Below, one piece after another: positions 8,912-17,386 of a stretch of DNA of 64,000 nt. The notes under the pieces were generated by a model. It was not told the origin of the DNA and did no database searches. It saw nothing but the letters and a program-made list of their open reading frames with translations. The translations under genes were made by a program, and so were the position numbers. The stretch comes from Gammaproteobacteria bacterium (GTDB taxonomy: Bacteria; Pseudomonadota; Gammaproteobacteria; Steroidobacterales; Steroidobacteraceae). The stretch spans positions 1-64,000 of the forward strand of contig JADJHU010000001.1 in NCBI GenBank assembly GCA_016707425.1. Direction: 5' to 3'. The number at the start of each line of letters is the position of its first letter. Position 1 is the first letter of the stretch.

Positions 8912-9955
8912 GCCTTCCGGGTCCGCCGCGAGCGCCGCACGCGCCAGACGGAGGTGGAAGGCAGCCTGGGCCAGGTACTGCGCGACGCGTTCGCGCCAGC
9001 GTCCGGAGTCCAGGATTTGCCGATCGCGCAGGCGCCAGGCGGAGATCTTCGCGCGCGTCGCGGCGCGCTGACTCATGTAGAGCTGCGCGAGTGCCTCGGG
9101 CGCTTCATCCCCGCTCAGGCGCCTGTAGTGCTGGAGCAGCGAGCCGGCGACCCGCGGCGCACCGAGCCGCTCGCATTCGATGGCGAGGAACGCGAGTTCT
9201 TCCAGAGGATCGAAGGTGCGCAGGCCTGCCGAGAACTCCAGGCAGTCGATCACGCACACCGGCCTGCCGATGAACACGTGCTCCGGCCGAAGATCGCCGT
9301 GCCCTTCCACGAGTCGCCCGGCGCGTGCACGCAGCAGACCCGAGGCCGCAGCAAGAACGTCGAGCTGGCCCGCCGTCACCGCGCGCACCCGCGCAGCATC
9401 CAGGTGCAGATCGCGCGCGCAGAGCGCACGACGGTTGGCGGCGATCCGGCCGCGCAGCCGGCGCAGATACGCCTCGGGTCCCCCGGGTATGCGCCGCGCC
9501 CGCGCATAGAAGCCGGCAAGCAGCCGTACCACCGCCTCGACGTCTGCGTCCCGCACGCGGCCGACTTGCAGCGCCCGATCGAGCATGCGCGCTGCCGGCA
9601 GGCGGCGCATCTTCACCAGCCAGTCGACCACGCGTCCCGCGCCGCCGAGCCGGAGTCCGCCACGGCGATTGACGGTCAGCGCCACGACGTCGAGGTAGAT
9701 CGAAGGGGCGAGCCGCCGATTGAGCTCCAGCTCCGCCTGGCAACTACGCCGGCGGCTCGCTAGCGAGCGGTGGTCGAGCGGCCAGTGACGCAGCGGCTTC
9801 TTGAGCTTCCATGCGTGCCGGCGGGTCAGGAACACCCAGGCGAAGTGCGTCTCGATGAGGGCCACGCGACGGCCGCCATCCCCGTAGCTGGCCGGGCGCC
9901 TGAGAAAGTCGACCTTGTCCGCCGTCGAGACCCTGAGTGTCGGTCCGCGCTTCAT
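8819..9955 (-). CDS. APH-fold phosphotransferase, single domain
   Basis: This protein of about 378 residues matches the N-terminal half of the kinase at 2121: IETHFAWVFLT, W-K-L-K-K-P, E-L-E-L-N-R-R-L-A-P-x-I-Y-L-D-V and the Brenner-type motif GHGDLRPEHVF, followed by I-D-C-L-E-F. The P-loop kinase half is missing. The start is uncertain: an ATG at 9955 or one at 10024 are both possible and neither has a good ribosome site; similarity begins well downstream of both. It converges on prs with a 93-bp overlap. The substrate is unknown. A paralogous pair, one fused and one solo, in the same island suggests related substrates. Confidence 0.75.
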   Translation of the reverse strand: MKRGPTLRVSTADKVDFLRRPASYGDGGRRVALIETHFAWVFLTRRHAWKLKKPLRHWPLDHRSLASRRRSCQAELELNRRLAPSIYLDVVALTVNRRGGLRLGGAGRVVDWLVKMRRLPAARMLDRALQVGRVRDADVEAVVRLLAGFYARARRIPGGPEAYLRRLRGRIAANRRALCARDLHLDAARVRAVTAGQLDVLAAASGLLRARAGRLVEGHGDLRPEHVFIGRPVCVIDCLEFSAGLRTFDPLEELAFLAIECERLGAPRVAGSLLQHYRRLSGDEAPEALAQLYMSQRAATRAKISAWRLRDRQILDSGRWRERVAQYLAQAAFHLRLARAALAADPEGSAQGPVREERRERFARRHAAQCLSEQRRDG

Positions 9956-10059
9956 CTGCGCACGGTAGTCGTGCGGCCAGAGACGTTCAAGGAACAGCCG
10001 CCGCGCTGGTGCGCATTGCAGCATTCATCTAAGGTAGCCGGCGGTCGCCGTCTCCGGGG

Positions 10060-10710
10060 ATGCCACTCACGATGCGCTCCTTCGTCGATCGGCGCGCAGC
10101 CGGCGCGGAGCTCGCCGCGCTGCTCGCCGCGCGCAAGCTGCGGCCCGTGCCGCTCGTGCTCGGTCTGCCTCGAGGGGGCGTGCCTGTCGCCCGCGAAGTC
10201 GCCCGCGTCCTGGAGGCGCCGCTCGACGTTCTGGTCGTGCGCAAGATCGGCATGCCCGGGCACGAAGAGCTGGCGATCGGCGCCATCGCCACGGGCGGTG
10301 TCGTCGTGCGCGAAGACGGCATCGAGCGCTGGCTCGCCGGTGCGCAGATCCCCTTCGGTGAGCTCGTCGAACGCCAGCGTCACGAACTCGAGCGCCGCGA
10401 GCGCGCCTATCGTGGCGACCGACCGCCGCTCGAGCTCGCCGGCCGTACCGTGGTGCTCGTCGACGATGGGCTCGCCACCGGCGCAACCATGCTCGCCGCC
10501 GTGCGAGCCTGCCGGCAGGCCGGTGCGGCACAGGTGGTCGCCGCTGCACCCGTCGGTTCGAGCGAGGCTCGTGCGCGACTCGAAAGCGAGGCGGACGAGG
10601 TGCTGCTGGTCAGCGAGCCGCCGTATTTCATGGCCGTCGGGCAGTTCTACGAGCACTTCGATCAGGTCGACGACGAGGAGGTCCGCGCGATCCTGGCCCG
10701 CTCCAGATAA
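10060..10710 (+). CDS. Phosphoribosyltransferase-fold protein
   Basis: The 216-residue protein has a type I PRTase fold with the PRPP loop VVLVDDGLATGAT at 131-143 and the pyrophosphate-binding segment L-P-R-G-G-V-P-V near 36-43. It lacks the hood features of a named nucleobase PRTase, so the acceptor is not predictable. The DosR-regulon proteins Rv0571c and the N-terminal part of Rv2030c are of this class (established knowledge). A second start at 10072 (MRSFVDR) is possible. Its end overlaps the convergent acyl-carrier-protein gene by 49 bp. A PRPP consumer next to a PRPP synthase is consistent with a shared pathway. Confidence 0.85.
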   Translation: MPLTMRSFVDRRAAGAELAALLAARKLRPVPLVLGLPRGGVPVAREVARVLEAPLDVLVVRKIGMPGHEELAIGAIATGGVVVREDGIERWLAGAQIPFGELVERQRHELERRERAYRGDRPPLELAGRTVVLVDDGLATGATMLAAVRACRQAGAAQVVAAAPVGSSEARARLESEADEVLLVSEPPYFMAVGQFYEHFDQVDDEEVRAILARSR

Positions 10711-10928
10711 GCCACACATCTCGAGAGGCTCGACAGCTCGCGGTAGTCGCGTTCGGGCACATCGATGCCGAGCGCCCGGTGGATCGCGACTGCGAAGTTG
10801 TAGACATCCATCGAATCGAAATCGAACTGCTCCCGGAAATCGACGTCCGGAAGCACGAGCGCCGCGTCGACGTCGGGCGCAACCTCCGTCAGGAGCGCCA
10901 GTACCCGTGACTCCAGAGACCCGGTCAC
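10662..10928 (-). CDS. Acyl carrier protein
   Basis: This 88-residue acidic protein has the phosphopantetheine attachment site F-D-F-D-S-M-D with S39 as the modified serine, in the helix-II context of acyl carrier proteins. It begins with GTG overlapping the stop of the E2 gene (GTGA), so it is coupled to the pyruvate-dehydrogenase operon. A carrier protein at the end of a PDH/AcsA operon is unusual: it could accept acetyl or other acyl groups made from pyruvate or acetate, but nothing in the sequence fixes the acyl group. Its 3' end overlaps the convergent phosphoribosyltransferase gene. Confidence 0.8.
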   Translation of the reverse strand: MTGSLESRVLALLTEVAPDVDAALVLPDVDFREQFDFDSMDVYNFAVAIHRALGIDVPERDYRELSSLSRCVAYLERARIARTSSSST

Positions 10929-12025
10929 AGCGCCTCCGGCTTCGAGAGCCCGTCGCGGATCCGCGCGAGAAACTGCGCGCCCTGACGTCCGTCCGTGACG
11001 CGATGATCGGCGGCGAGCGAGGCGCCGAGCACGGGACGCACCTCGATGCGTCCATCGACCACCCAGGGGCGCTCCAGAACGCTGCCGAAGCCGATCATGG
11101 CGACCTGCGGCGGGTGGATGACCGGCAGCACCGCGTCCGCACCCTCCTCCCCGAGGCTCGTGACGGTCAGGGTTGCGGAGGCCGCCTCGCCGCTGCGGAG
11201 ATGGCCCCTGCGCGCGCGCTCGACCAGGCCCTGCAGCTCCGGCATGAGCTGTGCCAGCGGCTTGCGATCGGCATCCAGCAGTGCAGGCGCGACGACCCCA
11301 CCGCCCCGCAGTGCGATCGCCACGCCCAGGTTGACCACGGCCGCGCTCTCGAAACCCTGCGCCGTATAGAAGCCGTTGAAGGCGGGGAACTCGCGCGCGG
11401 CCGTTGCCGTCGCCTTCAGAAGCAGTACGGCCGGCAGCAGGCGCTCGAGCGGTGGACGGTGGGCGTTGTACGCTCCGAGCCAGGCGGCGGCAGGACCGAA
11501 ATCGATCGTGAGCTGCACGTAGTAGTGCGGGATTTCGCGCTTCGAGCGGCTCATCGCCGCGGCGATCGCCGCACGCAGCCCGGCCGCCTTCCCCGCCACC
11601 GGCACCGCGGCCGCCGTCCGGGCAACACGCTCGACGTCCTCGAGCGTGACCGCACCGCCGAGACCCGTGCCCGCAAGCCCCTCGAGCGCAACGCCGAGCA
11701 CACGGGCCCGCACTCGCGCGGCGGGGGACGCCCGCACTGCGGGCGCCGTGACCTCCGCGCCCGAGCCAACCTGTGTGGCCGGCGCCGCCTCGCCCGCAAG
11801 AAGCGCAAGCGCCGTGCCGACCGCTACACGGGTGCCCGGCTCGACGAGCAGGCGTTCGACGGTACTGTCCTCGAAGCACTCGAGGTCAATGATGCCCTTA
11901 TCGGTCTCGACGAGCGCCATCACCTCGCCCTTGCGAACGCGGCTCCCGGGTCGCACGCGCCACTCGACGAGCGTCCCGGCATCCATGTCTGCGCCGAGCG
12001 ACGGCAGGCGCAGCTCACGGGACAC
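10925..12025 (-). CDS. pdhC: Dihydrolipoamide acyltransferase E2, single lipoyl domain
   Basis: This 366-residue E2 has one lipoyl domain (1-75, lipoyl lysine K43 in VETDKGIIDLE), a peripheral-subunit-binding stretch (about 120-155) and a catalytic core ending in D-H-R-V-T-D-G with H341 and D345. It transfers acetyl groups from lipoate to CoA. The GTG at 12025 was chosen because it gives the lipoyl domain start SRELRLPSLGADMDAG and lies 8 bp upstream of the E1-beta stop, overlapping that gene. No dihydrolipoamide dehydrogenase (E3) is in the operon, so E3 must be shared. The core is short compared with typical E2 proteins but has the catalytic residues. Confidence 0.87.
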   Translation of the reverse strand: MSRELRLPSLGADMDAGTLVEWRVRPGSRVRKGEVMALVETDKGIIDLECFEDSTVERLLVEPGTRVAVGTALALLAGEAAPATQVGSGAEVTAPAVRASPAARVRARVLGVALEGLAGTGLGGAVTLEDVERVARTAAAVPVAGKAAGLRAAIAAAMSRSKREIPHYYVQLTIDFGPAAAWLGAYNAHRPPLERLLPAVLLLKATATAAREFPAFNGFYTAQGFESAAVVNLGVAIALRGGGVVAPALLDADRKPLAQLMPELQGLVERARRGHLRSGEAASATLTVTSLGEEGADAVLPVIHPPQVAMIGFGSVLERPWVVDGRIEVRPVLGASLAADHRVTDGRQGAQFLARIRDGLSKPEAL

Positions 12026-13010
12026 GGGACACCAGCCGCCGCGCTTCGGCGGCGATCCGTGCCACACTGGGGAGGGCTGCGTCCTCGAGGTGCCGCGGGT
12101 ACGGAACCGGCACCTCCTCCGTGCAGACGCGCGCGATCGGCGCATCCAGCTCGAAGAACGCCTGCTCGACGGCACGCATGCCCACCTCCGCTGCAAGCGA
12201 ACCACTGCGCCAGCCCTCGTCCACGACCAGCAGCCGATGGGTGCGGCGCACCGAACCCATGATGGTTTCATCGTCGAGCGGCCGCAGCGTTCGCAGGTCG
12301 ATCACCTCGAGCTCGATACCCTCCCTGCCGAGCTCACTGGCAGCCTCGAGGCACTTGTGGAGGCTCGCTCCATAGGTGACGACGGTGATGTCGCGGCCCG
12401 TGCGACGGACTGCCGCATGCCGGATATCGACATCGCCCGCCTCCGCGGCGAGCTCGCCCTCCAGCGTGAGGAGCGCGATGTGTTCGAAGATCAGCACCGG
12501 GTCCGGGCAGTGCAGCGCAGACCCGAGCATGCCACGCGCATCCGCGAGCGTGGCGGGCGCGAGGATCCGCAGCCCGGGGATATGTGCGTACCAGCCTTCG
12601 AAACTGTGCGAATGCTGGGCCGCAAGCTGGCGCCCGGCCCCCGTGGACATCCGGATCACGAGCGGTACGGGAAACTGCCCGCCGGACATGTGGCAGAGAG
12701 TCGCGGCATTGTTCAGGATCTGATCGAGGGCGAGCAGGCTGAAGTTACAGGTCATGATCTCGACGATCGGCCGCAGCCCGCCGAGCGCGGCGCCGATTCC
12801 GGCACCAACGAAGGCCGACTCCGAGAGCGGTGTGTCGCGCACTCGCTCCTCGCCGAACTCGGCGAGCAGCCCCTTGCTGACCGCAAAGGAGCCGCCGTAG
12901 CGCCCGACGTCCTCGCCCATCAGAAACACGCGCTCGTCCGCGCGCAGCGCGGCACGCAGCGCCTCGCGCAGCGCCTCGCGGTAGGTGGTCGTGGTCCGCG
13001 CTTCGCTCAC
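12015..13010 (-). CDS. pdhB: Pyruvate dehydrogenase E1 beta subunit
   Basis: The 331-residue transketolase-fold beta chain shows the expected N-terminal Y-R-E-A-L-R-E-A-L, M-G-E-D-V-G-R-Y-G-G and the D-T-P-L-S-E-x-x-F-x-G-x-G-x-G motif, then the C-terminal thiamin-enzyme partner region with V-V-D-E-G-W-R-S-G. The GTG start at 13010 overlaps the stop of the E1-alpha gene as GTGA. With the alpha chain it decarboxylates a 2-oxo acid and acetylates lipoyl-E2. The close match to the mitochondrial/cyanobacterial alpha-beta type favours pyruvate; acetoin is an alternative substrate because aco operons have the same gene order. Confidence 0.9.
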   Translation of the reverse strand: MSEARTTTTYREALREALRAALRADERVFLMGEDVGRYGGSFAVSKGLLAEFGEERVRDTPLSESAFVGAGIGAALGGLRPIVEIMTCNFSLLALDQILNNAATLCHMSGGQFPVPLVIRMSTGAGRQLAAQHSHSFEGWYAHIPGLRILAPATLADARGMLGSALHCPDPVLIFEHIALLTLEGELAAEAGDVDIRHAAVRRTGRDITVVTYGASLHKCLEAASELGREGIELEVIDLRTLRPLDDETIMGSVRRTHRLLVVDEGWRSGSLAAEVGMRAVEQAFFELDAPIARVCTEEVPVPYPRHLEDAALPSVARIAAEARRLVSRVP

Positions 13011-13996
13011 GCCCCGGTCTCCGCGTACACGAAGCGCCCGAGATCCTCGACGGGCTCCCACTCGCCGCTCTCCGCAAAGACAACGGCCGCGTCGACCTCG
13101 GCCTCGGCTTCTGCCTGGAGCCGCTGGAAGTCGTCCTCCGTGATCAGCCCCGCCGCCTTGATGCGTCGCGTGAAGGAGATGAGCGGCCCGCGTTCCCGCC
13201 ATGCCTCCACTTCCTCGCGCTCGCGGTAGAGCTGCGCATCGAACATCGAGTGAGCACGAAAGCGATAGGTGCGGCACTCGAGCAGTACCGGCCCGCCGCC
13301 CGCGCGCAGGCTGGCGACGGCACGGCGGGTGGCTGCTGCCACGGCCAGCACGTCCATGCCGTCGACTGCCTGCGCCTCGAGTGTGTAGGTGCGCGCCCTC
13401 ACCGCGATGTCCGTCGTCGCCTGCGAACGGGCGAGTGCAGTGCCCATCGCGTAGAGATTGTTCTCGCACACGAACAGCACGGGCAGGTGCCACAGTGCCG
13501 CGAGGTTCAGCGATTCGTGGAACTCGCCTTCCGCGGCCGCGCCCTCGCCGAAAAAGCACACTGCGATCCCCGAACGGCGCGCGAGCCGGTTCGCGAGCGC
13601 GAGCCCCACCGCCATCGGCAATCCGCCCGCGACGATCGCATTGCCACCATAGAACCTCGTCGCGGCATCGAAGAGGTGCATCGACCCGCCCCGCCCACGG
13701 CTGACACCCTCGCGCTTGCCATACATCTCGGCCATGAGAGTCGTCATCGGAATGCCCCGTGCGATCGCGTGGCCATGTTCACGGTAGGTGGCGACGATCG
13801 AGTCCTCGGGGCCGAGGCACTCCATCACGCCTGTGGCGACCGCCTCCTGGCCGTTGTACAGATGCAGGAAGCCGCGGATCTTCTGCTCACCGTAAAGCTG
13901 CGCGCAGCGGTCCTCGAACTGCCGGATGCGCAGCATCCCGCGCAGCAGCTCGAGCGCCCGCTCGCGCACCACCGGTGCCTCGCCGGCGCCGCTCAC
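13007..13996 (-). CDS. pdhA: Pyruvate dehydrogenase E1 alpha subunit
   Basis: This 329-residue alpha chain has the thiamin-diphosphate motif G-E-G ... E-N-N between residues 150 and 180. It also has the phosphorylation-loop-like Y-R-E-H-G-H and R-G-R-G-G-S-M-H segments that contact the cofactor in this family. The GTG start overlaps the acsA stop as GTGA. Four consecutive junctions in this operon (acsA/pdhA, pdhA/pdhB, pdhB/pdhC, pdhC/acp) overlap, so the set is made from one message in fixed ratio. Pyruvate is the probable substrate. Confidence 0.9.
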   Translation of the reverse strand: MSGAGEAPVVRERALELLRGMLRIRQFEDRCAQLYGEQKIRGFLHLYNGQEAVATGVMECLGPEDSIVATYREHGHAIARGIPMTTLMAEMYGKREGVSRGRGGSMHLFDAATRFYGGNAIVAGGLPMAVGLALANRLARRSGIAVCFFGEGAAAEGEFHESLNLAALWHLPVLFVCENNLYAMGTALARSQATTDIAVRARTYTLEAQAVDGMDVLAVAAATRRAVASLRAGGGPVLLECRTYRFRAHSMFDAQLYREREEVEAWRERGPLISFTRRIKAAGLITEDDFQRLQAEAEAEVDAAVVFAESGEWEPVEDLGRFVYAETGA

Positions 13997-15807
13997 GCCT
14001 TGCCCTCGAGCGTCGAGAGATCACCCTCCGGAAGCCCGAGTTCCCGCGCCCTGAGCACGCGACGCATGATCTTGCCGCTGCGCGTGCGCGGCAGGCTCGC
14101 CACGAAGGCGATCTCGCGCGGTGCGACAGCCGCACCGAGGCGCCTTCGCGCATGAGCGAGCAGCTCCCGGCGCAGCGCCTCATCCCCTGCATGACCGGGC
14201 TTCAGCTCGACGAAGGCCTTGACGACTTCTCTGGCGATCGGATCGGGCACGCCGATCACCCCCGCCTGTGCCACCGCCGGATGTGCCAGCAGCGCACTCT
14301 CGACCTCGAAGGGACTGATCAGATGACCCGCCGACTTGATGACATCGTCGCCACGGCCAACGAACCAGTAGTAGCCGTCAGCGTCCCGTCGGGCAAGATC
14401 GCCCGACAGATACCAGTCCCCGGCGAAACAGGCGCGGTAACGAGCCTCCTGGTCCAGGTAGGCGCGGAACATCGAAGGCCAGCCCGCACGCAGTGCCAGC
14501 TCTCCGGGGGTGTCCGCGTCGGCAATCAGCTCGACTCCGCCGTCGGGCAGGCGCCGCACGATTGCCGCGTCGATCCCCGGCAGCGGCAGCCCCATCGACC
14601 CGGGCTTGATGTCGGTCGCGGCATAGTTCGCGATCATGATGGTGCCGGTCTCCGTCTGCCACCAGTTGTCGTGGAAGGGCAGTCCGAAGGCCTCCATCCC
14701 CCACACGACGGCCTCGGGATTCAGCGGCTCGCCGACGCTCGCCAGGAAGCGCAGCTCCGGATAGTGCCGGGCGTGTGCCAGATCGGTCCCCGCCTTCATC
14801 AGCATGCGCACGGCCGTCGGAGCCGTATACCAGACGGTCACGCGCTCCTCGTCGAGCAGGCGGTACCAGCGCTCGGGCTCGAACTCCTCGCAATCGACGA
14901 CCGAGCTCACACCGCACAGGAGTGGCGCGAGCACGCCGTAAATCAGGCCGGTGACCCAACCCGGATCGGCGGTGCACCAGTAGCGATCGCCCGCCTGCAG
15001 ATCGAGCGCGAGCCGCGCACTCGCGTGCTGCGCGACCACGGCCTCGTGGACATGCAACACACCCTTGGGCTGGCCCGTCGTGCCGCTGGTGAAGTGCAGC
15101 AGCGCTGCCTCCTCTGCCGCCGTGCGCACGGTCTCGAAGGACGTATCCGCCGCGGCCCACAGCGCCGAGAAATCCAGCGTGCCCTCGGGCAGTCCGGCCG
15201 GAGCGGCGCTGACGAGCAGCACGTGCTCGAGATGCGGAAGCCCGGCGCGCAGCGGCGCCACCTTACGCGTGTAGAGTGCCTTCGTCGTCACCAGGACACG
15301 CGCGCGGCCGAGCGACAGGCGCGTGTGCAGCGGCTCGGGTCCGAAGGCAGTGAACAACGGACAGAAAGTAAGGCCCGCCTTGAGCGCCCCGAGCGTCACC
15401 ATGTGCAGTTCGGGACAACGGCCGAGAAGACTGAAGACCCGGTCGCCCCGCCCAAGACCGAGCGAGCTGAGGATCCGGGCGCAGCGATTCGCCCCATGCC
15501 ACAGTGCCTCGTAGCTGAGATCGTGGCGGCGCCACTGGCGATCCACGAAACGCACGGCAAGCCGTCCGCCGTGACCTGCGGCCACATGTCGGTCGAGGGC
15601 CTCGGCTGCGATGTTGAGACCTCCGCCGACGAAGCCCTCGAGGGCGGCACGCGCGTCGCGCCAGTCGAAGCGGCGCCGCGCCGCCCCATAGTCGGGCATG
15701 TTGGGCGTGCGCGGCAGCGCATCCTTGCGCAGCACCGCAACAGGGGAAGCCGGAGACTCCGTCATCCCGGCTGCCCCGGCAGCTTCATCGTACGGAGCCT
15801 GCGACAC
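13993..15807 (-). CDS. acsA: Acetyl-CoA synthetase (AcsA type)
   Basis: The 604-residue adenylate-forming enzyme shows the P-loop T-S-G-T-T-G-Q-P-K-G, the W-W-Q-T-E-T-G adenine motif, Y-L-S-G-D-L-A-R-R-D and the C-terminal T-R-S-G-K-I-M-R-R with the acetylatable lysine at about 579. The W-W-Q-T-E-T-G motif is typical of acetate-using members. The longest start is GTG at 15807, 9 bp after the CBS gene; an ATG at 15765 is possible. It sits between the CBS gene and the PDH genes in one operon, so two routes to acetyl-CoA (from acetate and pyruvate) are expressed together. The upstream CBS and Usp genes suggest stress or low-oxygen control. Confidence 0.88.
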   Translation of the reverse strand: MSQAPYDEAAGAAGMTESPASPVAVLRKDALPRTPNMPDYGAARRRFDWRDARAALEGFVGGGLNIAAEALDRHVAAGHGGRLAVRFVDRQWRRHDLSYEALWHGANRCARILSSLGLGRGDRVFSLLGRCPELHMVTLGALKAGLTFCPLFTAFGPEPLHTRLSLGRARVLVTTKALYTRKVAPLRAGLPHLEHVLLVSAAPAGLPEGTLDFSALWAAADTSFETVRTAAEEAALLHFTSGTTGQPKGVLHVHEAVVAQHASARLALDLQAGDRYWCTADPGWVTGLIYGVLAPLLCGVSSVVDCEEFEPERWYRLLDEERVTVWYTAPTAVRMLMKAGTDLAHARHYPELRFLASVGEPLNPEAVVWGMEAFGLPFHDNWWQTETGTIMIANYAATDIKPGSMGLPLPGIDAAIVRRLPDGGVELIADADTPGELALRAGWPSMFRAYLDQEARYRACFAGDWYLSGDLARRDADGYYWFVGRGDDVIKSAGHLISPFEVESALLAHPAVAQAGVIGVPDPIAREVVKAFVELKPGHAGDEALRRELLAHARRRLGAAVAPREIAFVASLPRTRSGKIMRRVLRARELGLPEGDLSTLEGKA

Positions 15808-15816
15808 CCGCGGCCG

Positions 15817-16269
15817 CTAGCCTCGCAGCTTCTGCTCGACGTGCCGACCCTGGCGTATGGAGGCTGCAATGCTTGTGAGCTGTGCGGCAACGTAGTTCAG
15901 CACATCATCGAGGGCCACGATGCCGATCAGTTGTCCCCCGGCATCGACCACCGGCAGACGCCGCACACCGCTTGCCCGCATCCTGCCGAGCACCGAATCG
16001 AGCGAGTCCGTGTCATGCGCCACCGCCGGGCGGGGCGTCATGACATCGCCGACCGCCAGCGAGGCCAGATCGACATCGCGCGCGACCACGCCGACGACGA
16101 TGTCGCGGTCGGTCAGCACGCCGATCGGCGCCCGGCCGCCGTCGGGCTGCTCCTCGATGACGATGAGAAAGCCAACGTGCCGCTCGCGCATGACGCGTGC
16201 CGCGTGGACCAGCCCGTCGGTGGCAAGCACCGTGACCACCTGCCTGTTGCAGAATGCCGCTACATCCAT
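15817..16269 (-). CDS. Tandem CBS-domain protein
   Basis: This 150-residue protein has two CBS motifs (residues about 8-68 and 78-135): P-I-G-V-L-T-D-R-D-I-V and L-I-G-I-V-A-L-D-D-V-L. The ATG at 16269 follows a strong GGAGGAGG site. It is the second gene of the Usp-CBS-acsA-pdhABC-acp operon. As an adenylate or NAD(H) sensor it could report energy state for the acetyl-CoA genes behind it; this is inference from position. It is similar to the CBS protein at 3691 but not identical in sequence. Confidence 0.86.
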   Translation of the reverse strand: MDVAAFCNRQVVTVLATDGLVHAARVMRERHVGFLIVIEEQPDGGRAPIGVLTDRDIVVGVVARDVDLASLAVGDVMTPRPAVAHDTDSLDSVLGRMRASGVRRLPVVDAGGQLIGIVALDDVLNYVAAQLTSIAASIRQGRHVEQKLRG

Positions 16270-16306
16270 GAAAACCTCCTCCTTCCTGCGGACGCGCCCG
16301 CCCGGC

Positions 16307-17260
16307 TCAGGCCGGACCGGCCGACAAAGTCCCTTCGACCACCCCGACAGGGCAGACATAGCCCTCCGGCTTCATGAGCACGAAGTCGCACACCAGGCCG
16401 TCGATCAGCTTGGCCGTGAGTGACCCGACGAGCGCCGCGTAGGCGTCGTGGTGGCTGAGCGCACCGAGCAGCACCAGGTCGTACCGCTGTTGCGCGGCAA
16501 AGTCGAGCAGCGCTGCTTCGGGTTCACCCTGCAGCACATGCAGCTGCTGCGCCTTCGTCCCGCATTCGCGGGCCAGAGCCTCGAGCGCCGCCACAGTCGC
16601 CGCAGGCCGCCGGGCACCGTTGCTGCGCCGGTCGCTGTAGACGAGGTCGAGCTGGCCGCGGCAACCCCGTGCCAGATATCCGCCGCTCCTGACGATCGCC
16701 TCCGCGATGCCCGGGTGCTCCTCGGGCGACAGATCCACTGCCGCAAGAAAGCGCGGGGTCACACTCCAGGGCCGCCCACGGGTGAGCATCAGCGGCACCG
16801 GGCAGGTCCGCACGAGCTGCGAGTCGCTGGCACTGAAGCGACCCCGCTGACCGTCGTCCACCCCGATGGCCTTGATCACGAGGTCCGGGCCGCTCGCGAG
16901 CACCTTGCGTACGATCGCCTCGTAGAGCGGGCTCTCGCACGCAACGTCGAGTGCAATCGAGACATCCTCTGCGACCACCGACTGGCGCAGGGCCTCCAGG
17001 AACCGCCGGCCCTCGGCCAGACAGGCGTCGCGCGACCGCTCCACGCCGCGTGGATCGTAATTGTGGCGCAGCGCCAGCGCATGCTCGCTGTCACAATGAA
17101 AGAGCTCAAGACTCGCACCGAAATGCCGGGCGAGTACATAGCCCTTGAGCAAGGCTTGGTGAGCCGCATCCCGGCGCTCTGCCACGACGAGGATCGATTC
17201 GAGCTTGGTCAACTCACCCGCTCCAGTGGGTACGCCGGATGATCGGCCATCGGGCACCAT
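16307..17260 (-). CDS. Universal stress protein, tandem Usp domains
   Basis: The protein of about 317 residues has two Usp domains: strand LTKLESILVVAER begins the first, and the second ends with G-A-L-S-x9-L-V-G-S-L-T-A-K-L, a UspE-like nucleotide loop. The start is uncertain; the ATG at 17260 is given, with no good ribosome site. It is divergently transcribed from the haem kinase gene and leads the Usp-CBS-acsA-pdh-acp operon. The 126-bp shared promoter region is where FixJ or another regulator would act, but I found neither an FNR-type box nor a CTACGTAG palindrome there. Confidence 0.82.
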   Translation of the reverse strand: MVPDGRSSGVPTGAGELTKLESILVVAERRDAAHQALLKGYVLARHFGASLELFHCDSEHALALRHNYDPRGVERSRDACLAEGRRFLEALRQSVVAEDVSIALDVACESPLYEAIVRKVLASGPDLVIKAIGVDDGQRGRFSASDSQLVRTCPVPLMLTRGRPWSVTPRFLAAVDLSPEEHPGIAEAIVRSGGYLARGCRGQLDLVYSDRRSNGARRPAATVAALEALARECGTKAQQLHVLQGEPEAALLDFAAQQRYDLVLLGALSHHDAYAALVGSLTAKLIDGLVCDFVLMKPEGYVCPVGVVEGTLSAGPA

Positions 17261-17386
17261 GGTGATATGTGCGGCTGTGCCGACGGAACTGCGGGAATTA
17301 CCTATCCCCCCGGCCAGGCGGACGGACCGCTCCGCCGCGTGCGGTGAGGCCACGATCCACCGCTGGCGGCATGCTAGGATTTTTTC

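Noticed and set aside
9770..12262. Long plus-strand open frame of 830 codons opposite the E2/E1 genes
   Set aside because: Antisense shadow caused by high G+C; arginine/proline-rich with no family motif, while the minus strand has full enzyme motifs.
13759..16377. Plus-strand open frame of 872 codons opposite acsA and the CBS gene
   Set aside because: Antisense shadow of acsA, pdhA and the CBS gene; no domain or start site supports it.
17261..17386. FNR/Anr box (TTGAT-N4-ATCAA) in the island promoters
   Set aside because: Looked in the gaps before the Usp, CBS, groEL and fixL genes and found no match.
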